DNA of 9,009 nt from RGEC01 sp964475595 (GTDB lineage Bacteria; Bacteroidota; Bacteroidia; NS11-12g; UBA955): NCBI GenBank assembly GCA_964475595.1, contig CAYYXG010000040.1:1-9009 (forward strand), in the 5' to 3' direction. The position numbers and the translations under genes are program-made. Within the stretch, counting starts at the first letter, position 1, and each line of letters begins with the position of its first letter. The notes under the pieces were generated by a model. It did not search any database. It was not told the origin of the DNA and was given only the letters and a program-made list of their open reading frames with translations. This document shows positions 5,529-9,009 of the stretch, one piece after another.

Positions 5529-8500
5529 TTAATTATTATAGACCACGATTTTCATATTCTTTGAATATAATCCATTTTGAGATTTAATACGGGCAAAATA
5601 AATACCATCTAAAACACCCCTAAGATTGATTATTTTATTATTTATACCAGTTGCAGATTTAAAATTTTCAAAATATACAATTTTACCCGTTAGGCTGAAT
5701 ATTTCAATAGAATAAGATTTTATATCTGCTGAATTAAATGTAATAGTAAAATTTCCTTTGTTGGGGTTCGGATGAATTTCGGCTGAAATATCTGAGAACT
5801 CACTGCTGTCCTTGGGAGTATCAAAACTGGGTGAGGCTAAAACGGCTCTGGTTTTGTACGACTGCAAACCGCACACGTTGGCTATATCAGTATTAGACAT
5901 GAGTGAGGCCGCATAATTATAATTGGTGCAATCGTATTTCAAGGAATTCAAATTTTCTATTTCTAAAATCACATTTGGTTCAATAGTTATATTTTGGGTA
6001 ATATTAATAACCGTTCCACTGCGGATTATGGTTCCGTTTCCAATAGAAATATTTTCGCCAAAAATAATTTTACCTCCAACTTTAATTAATGAGTTCGGTG
6101 GGATAACAGCGTTATCAGGAATTGTTAAATTACCAATTACAGTTAAATTTTGCTCTCCGTTGTATGTATAATCATGTGATTTAAAAAAGTTCTGTTGAAA
6201 GGGTATGGTTGTCAATTTAAAATCACCAAAATACCTATAATCAGATATTTCAACGGACTGAAACGTAGGCCTGTTTAAATCGCATTTGAAACAACATTTG
6301 GTCTGATTATCCCAATTTACACCCCAAACCTTAGCATCGTAGTTTCCAGTTAAATTTGTGTTTGATGCCGCCGCTAATTTGTCTGCAATGTCATAAGACA
6401 ATATCATTGTAACCGGCGATATGGTTGGGTCCGTTTTATGCTTTAGTCTAACATACAATTTTAAGTATGTTTTGGGTAAATTGCTATTCCCCAAAAGGGT
6501 TATACTTAGGTTTTCAAAGCAAGTTGCGGGCAAATAATCAGTTCTAAATTGAATAAAAGTTGAATCTCCTATAGGATATTTTGGGGATACCATATCCAAT
6601 TGCATATTGGTATTGGATTCAATACTTTTTATTCTCTCAATAGTTGCGCTTTGTGAACGATCTTTTAACAGAGTAACATCCGCAACAACTGGACCCCCGA
6701 TGGAGATTATTTTTTCTCCGTTATTCATATAGACATCTGCTGCAATGCTTGGGGACCCGGGAAAAGAGAATTTTGGACTTGGATTTTCAATTAAAATATT
6801 ATCCACTGAAAATCCGAGTTTAAGTATGGTATCATTGTTATCAGGTGTAGTTATTTTCGGATAAAAAGGCAAAGCGGGTACATTGTTGAAGTCTGATGGA
6901 CGATCTAAAAACATCACGTCTTTCCCCATGTATTTTACAATAATCGCTGCTTCAACCGATTCTACTTCCATATTTGAGGCCGGATTAACAACATACTTCA
7001 AAGGGGCCTTCGGTTTATACTGTTTAAAAATAACATCGCCTGCACCATCATGATTATTTAAGTTGCTGTAGTTTGTTTCGCAGGTATTTCTTCTATCCAA
7101 TAAACCTATGCTTTCTAATTGATCTGCAGTATAGTTTTTTACAGTTGGTGTAATGGTAGAAAACTCAAAATCAGGCAACTCCAACACATTAAACACACCC
7201 AAAATGTTGTTATAGGTGGGAATATAGTTGGCATTTGATGATGTTGTAAAACCCGGCGTGTAAAAACCGGGTGCTGCGATGGGGGTAGTTTTTTTAATAT
7301 TACCATCAAGGGTTAAATTAGCTTCAAATACCACCGGCCCCTGCACAGCTTGTGATGTGCTGCTTTGGCCACCGCTATTCAGCAAATCAACAACGCCAAT
7401 GGCGACCCCAACATACGGAACAATACTTGCTATGCCCTTTATAGTGCCATAGTGGCGGGTTAAAAAATCAGTTTTTTCCAAAGTGGTAAATGCACTTGGG
7501 TTAAGTTGGAAACTTCCACTCATATATTGCTCGTAAGTAAGATCGGTGTATCCCAGTTGCGGATACAAATCTTGCATAACCTCATCGTAAAACGTTTTAT
7601 CCGTCGCCTTTATCTCCTGTAGCGAACGCCAAATTTTACCCCTCCATGCCGAATCTGTATGATCATTCAAAAACTTGTTAAATTCAGACTTATATCCATT
7701 GTATTCTTTATAGGCTTTTTGGCCTGTTTGAAAAAGTTCTTTTGCTTTATCAAATCCGGTTAGTGCAAAACCCGGATCATCACTTACCGGCTTTTGGTTT
7801 TGTGTTACTTTTTCGGTTAGCGTTCCTTCTATTTTTGCGTCAATTTTAGATTCCTCTATCAAATAATAGGTAAACACAATGACTGACTCTTTAGGGTCAT
7901 TCAGATCGGCGCAAGTACATGGGTCGTATGCCACTGTAAACTCGGTAAATAGCCAGTAATAATCTGCGTTGATATACTCATTGGCAACATCAATATCCAA
8001 ATTGGGGTTAAATTTACTTACCACTTTGCCAATGGGTTCCATGTGCTGAAACAGTGCTGTTCGCCTTTTATTTGTCCCAAAATTCACTTTTAGAACCGCC
8101 CCTGTTTTAGACAAATCGCCGGTTTTATCCGGTACCAGCAAAAATGCGCGCACCCGGCCAGTAAACCTATTGTACAAACAAAAATACGGGTTTGAAACAG
8201 CATTATTAGCCGCCCCAGCTGTGCCAAATGATTTAATGAGCAACTCCCAGCCATCCTTTGGATGAAAATCTTTTTTGGCAGCTAACTTGTGCTTTTGGAA
8301 ATCGAACAATGCCAGGTTATGGAAAGTTGCCCCGCCACCGGTTGCCCAAAAAGGAGAAATTAAGGTAACCGGGTTTGATTTACCGGTTATGTAAAAGTCA
8401 TTGAATTGTTCCTGGGTCCAATCCCAGGTATTGCTGGTGTTGCTTTTGGTCCAATCCGTGGTTTGTGTATTAATATTCTCCCAACACTGCCCTTTTGCAA

Positions 8501-8555
8501 CAGAAGCTGCGACAATAGCACAAAGTAATAGTGGTGTTTTCAATCGTTTTATCAT
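5529..8555 (-). CDS. Large T9SS-secreted surface protein (1008 residues)
   Basis: The start is the ATG at 8555, not the in-frame ATG at 8591: it gives a clean signal peptide (MIKRLKTPLLLCAIVAASVA, cleavage about G22|Q23), has AGGAAAGG 7 bases upstream, and forms an ATGA overlap with the preceding gene. The shared N-terminal domain carries SPFW (67-70), DFHPKDGWELL (96-106), CLYNRFTGRVR (126-136) and AYDPCTC (209-215). A helical, charged part follows (about 265-365), then a hydrophobic Gly/Val stretch (about 372-393). The long beta-rich body includes LKYVVNP (519-525) and a Cys cluster CCFKC (754-758). Residues about 800-870 are short Ile/Asn/Gly strand repeats resembling a beta-solenoid (FGENISIGNGTIIRSGTVIN). 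A type A T9SS sorting domain closes the chain (about 925-1008: IHPNP, FSLTGKIVYF, LDGIYFARI). It should pass Sec and T9SS to the surface. It is a divergent paralogue of the 870-residue protein. No catalytic motif is recognised. The 3' end is strongly AT-rich. Confidence 0.92.
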   Translation of the reverse strand: MIKRLKTPLLLCAIVAASVAKGQCWENINTQTTDWTKSNTSNTWDWTQEQFNDFYITGKSNPVTLISPFWATGGGATFHNLALFDFQKHKLAAKKDFHPKDGWELLIKSFGTAGAANNAVSNPYFCLYNRFTGRVRAFLLVPDKTGDLSKTGAVLKVNFGTNKRRTALFQHMEPIGKVVSKFNPNLDIDVANEYINADYYWLFTEFTVAYDPCTCADLNDPKESVIVFTYYLIEESKIDAKIEGTLTEKVTQNQKPVSDDPGFALTGFDKAKELFQTGQKAYKEYNGYKSEFNKFLNDHTDSAWRGKIWRSLQEIKATDKTFYDEVMQDLYPQLGYTDLTYEQYMSGSFQLNPSAFTTLEKTDFLTRHYGTIKGIASIVPYVGVAIGVVDLLNSGGQSSTSQAVQGPVVFEANLTLDGNIKKTTPIAAPGFYTPGFTTSSNANYIPTYNNILGVFNVLELPDFEFSTITPTVKNYTADQLESIGLLDRRNTCETNYSNLNNHDGAGDVIFKQYKPKAPLKYVVNPASNMEVESVEAAIIVKYMGKDVMFLDRPSDFNNVPALPFYPKITTPDNNDTILKLGFSVDNILIENPSPKFSFPGSPSIAADVYMNNGEKIISIGGPVVADVTLLKDRSQSATIERIKSIESNTNMQLDMVSPKYPIGDSTFIQFRTDYLPATCFENLSITLLGNSNLPKTYLKLYVRLKHKTDPTISPVTMILSYDIADKLAAASNTNLTGNYDAKVWGVNWDNQTKCCFKCDLNRPTFQSVEISDYRYFGDFKLTTIPFQQNFFKSHDYTYNGEQNLTVIGNLTIPDNAVIPPNSLIKVGGKIIFGENISIGNGTIIRSGTVINITQNITIEPNVILEIENLNSLKYDCTNYNYAASLMSNTDIANVCGLQSYKTRAVLASPSFDTPKDSSEFSDISAEIHPNPNKGNFTITFNSADIKSYSIEIFSLTGKIVYFENFKSATGINNKIINLRGVLDGIYFARIKSQNGLYSKNMKIVVYNN
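7911..8357 (-). other. Shared N-terminal domain (copy 1)
   Basis: This encodes residues 67-215 of the 1008-residue protein and corresponds to residues 85-244 of the 870-residue paralogue. Conserved blocks in order are SPFW, DFHPxDGWELL, CxYNRxxGxxR and AYDPCxC. The copies are clearly related yet differ at most other positions, so the duplication is old or the copies came from different sources. Confidence 0.7.
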
Positions 8556-9009
8556 GGCGTTACCTTTCCTGATATTTTTGTTCCAATCCATTTTTTATGC
8601 ACCGTAATGATGGGTTCTGCAATTTGCTTTTCGTTTTTTAAATAATTTTGGTAAGGTCTGTCGTTGTAAGAGTAGTCAATATGCAAGGTATTGTTAAGCA
8701 TACGGCATTTGGCCACTATATTAAAACCGTCCTCTTCCGAATGAGAGCCTTCGGCTGTGCACAATTGAGACCTGTATCCCGGTAAATTGTAAACCATTGG
8801 CATAACAGAGAGTTTATTTTGATAAAAGGCATACTGACTGGGACATCCTTTGGGCAAACCAGCCAAATCCATACCAGCCTGAAATTTGACCGGTGCTCCA
8901 AAAACTGCTCTGATGTAGCCAAATGAAATTTTAAATGTTTCAGCAGGCTTATCCGTATTGGCCCCTTGCCAGGTGCCAAACATTGGCAATCGTTTAACAG
9001 AATTTGAAT
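8552..9009 (-). CDS. Unrecognised protein, C-terminal part (runs off right edge)
   Basis: The frame is open from the window edge to a TGA at 8552-8554, giving 151 visible residues; the true start lies outside. In-window TTG (8989) and ATG (8983) codons are unlikely starts because the frame continues upstream as SNSVKRLP. Visible features are an FGTWQG motif near the beginning of the visible part, three Cys in GCPSQ, LCTAEG and KCRML contexts, and a C-terminal half of probable beta strands (LHIDYSYND, PIITVHKKWIGTKI). GTWxG near the start of a strand-rich ~150-residue region recalls calycin/lipocalin-like barrels, but this is a weak resemblance. Its stop overlaps the start of the 1008-residue gene by 4 bases (ATGA), so the two are almost certainly co-translated, and a role tied to that secreted protein is plausible. 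Whether it has a signal peptide cannot be seen. Confidence 0.75.
   Translation of the reverse strand, partial: SNSVKRLPMFGTWQGANTDKPAETFKISFGYIRAVFGAPVKFQAGMDLAGLPKGCPSQYAFYQNKLSVMPMVYNLPGYRSQLCTAEGSHSEEDGFNIVAKCRMLNNTLHIDYSYNDRPYQNYLKNEKQIAEPIITVHKKWIGTKISGKVTP
8563..8570 (-). promoter_or_regulatory. Ribosome-binding site that decides the start of the 1008-residue gene
   Basis: The minus strand reads AGGAAAGG, followed by 7 bases and the ATG at 8555. This is the clearest Shine-Dalgarno-like match in the window. With the ATGA overlap and the signal peptide that begins at this Met, it argues against the longer start at 8591, which would put twelve mostly polar residues before the signal peptide. 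Confidence 0.7.

Noticed and set aside
5529..5531. Programmed stop-codon readthrough joining the 1008-residue protein to the coiled coil
   Set aside because: The frame matches, but a T9SS sorting domain must be C-terminal, the composition breaks at the junction, and no readthrough context is recognisable. A relic is simpler.
5167..5532. Plus-strand 121-codon frame rich in Cys, Phe and Ser
   Set aside because: It is the antisense of the coiled-coil relic and of the lipoprotein start. The hydrophobic look comes from the complement of Lys/Gln/Glu codons.
2015..5775. Short nucleotide match (TTCGGATGAAT) in both large genes as a repeat or att site
   Set aside because: It encodes the conserved IHPNP of the sorting domains in both genes, so shared protein sequence explains it.
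8716..8979. Minus-strand 87-codon frame at the right edge
   Set aside because: It overlaps the longer frame that runs to the edge and ends in an ATGA overlap. The shorter frame has no supporting context.

Overview
The window looks like a piece of a Bacteroidota chromosome. Three C-termini resemble type A C-terminal domains of the type IX secretion system (T9SS). There is a lipoprotein with a PKD-like domain and two small outer-membrane beta-barrel proteins. Ribosome-binding sites are mostly weak and the DNA is AT-rich in large parts. The genus cannot be read from the sequence. There is no RNA gene, CRISPR array, insertion sequence, phage integrase or origin. Every convincing gene lies on the minus strand, so transcription runs from right (9009) to left (1).

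Layout in transcription order: (a) 9009-8552, the 3' end of an unrecognised gene whose start lies outside the window; (b) 8555-5529, a 1008-residue secreted protein with a signal peptide and a T9SS sorting domain, starting on an ATGA overlap with (a); (c) 5528-5328, a 66-codon coiled-coil tail with no normal start, in the same frame as (b) directly after its stop, probably a gene relic; (d) 5320-4403, a lipoprotein with a PKD-like domain; (e) 4397-1785, an 870-residue secreted protein that is a divergent paralogue of (b); (f) 1707-1141, an orphan sorting-domain tail without a signal peptide, resembling the end of (b) and (e); (g) 1144-491, an outer-membrane beta-barrel protein; (h) 497-1, a second barrel protein running off the left edge. 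Most junctions are overlaps or gaps of a few bases (4-base overlap, 0, 7 and 5 bases apart, 77-base gap, 4-base overlap, 7-base overlap). This fits one polycistronic unit. No terminator or convincing promoter was seen.

Working picture (inference): the operon makes a set of cell-envelope proteins. Two large paralogues are exported by T9SS and probably attached to the surface, with a lipoprotein and small outer-membrane barrels made alongside them. The paralogues share an unrecognised N-terminal domain (SPFW, DFHPxDGWELL, YNRxxGxxR, AYDPCxC) and weaker similarity along most of their length. The locus appears to have been rearranged: two displaced gene tails sit exactly behind the two large genes, and base composition jumps sharply at both stop codons.
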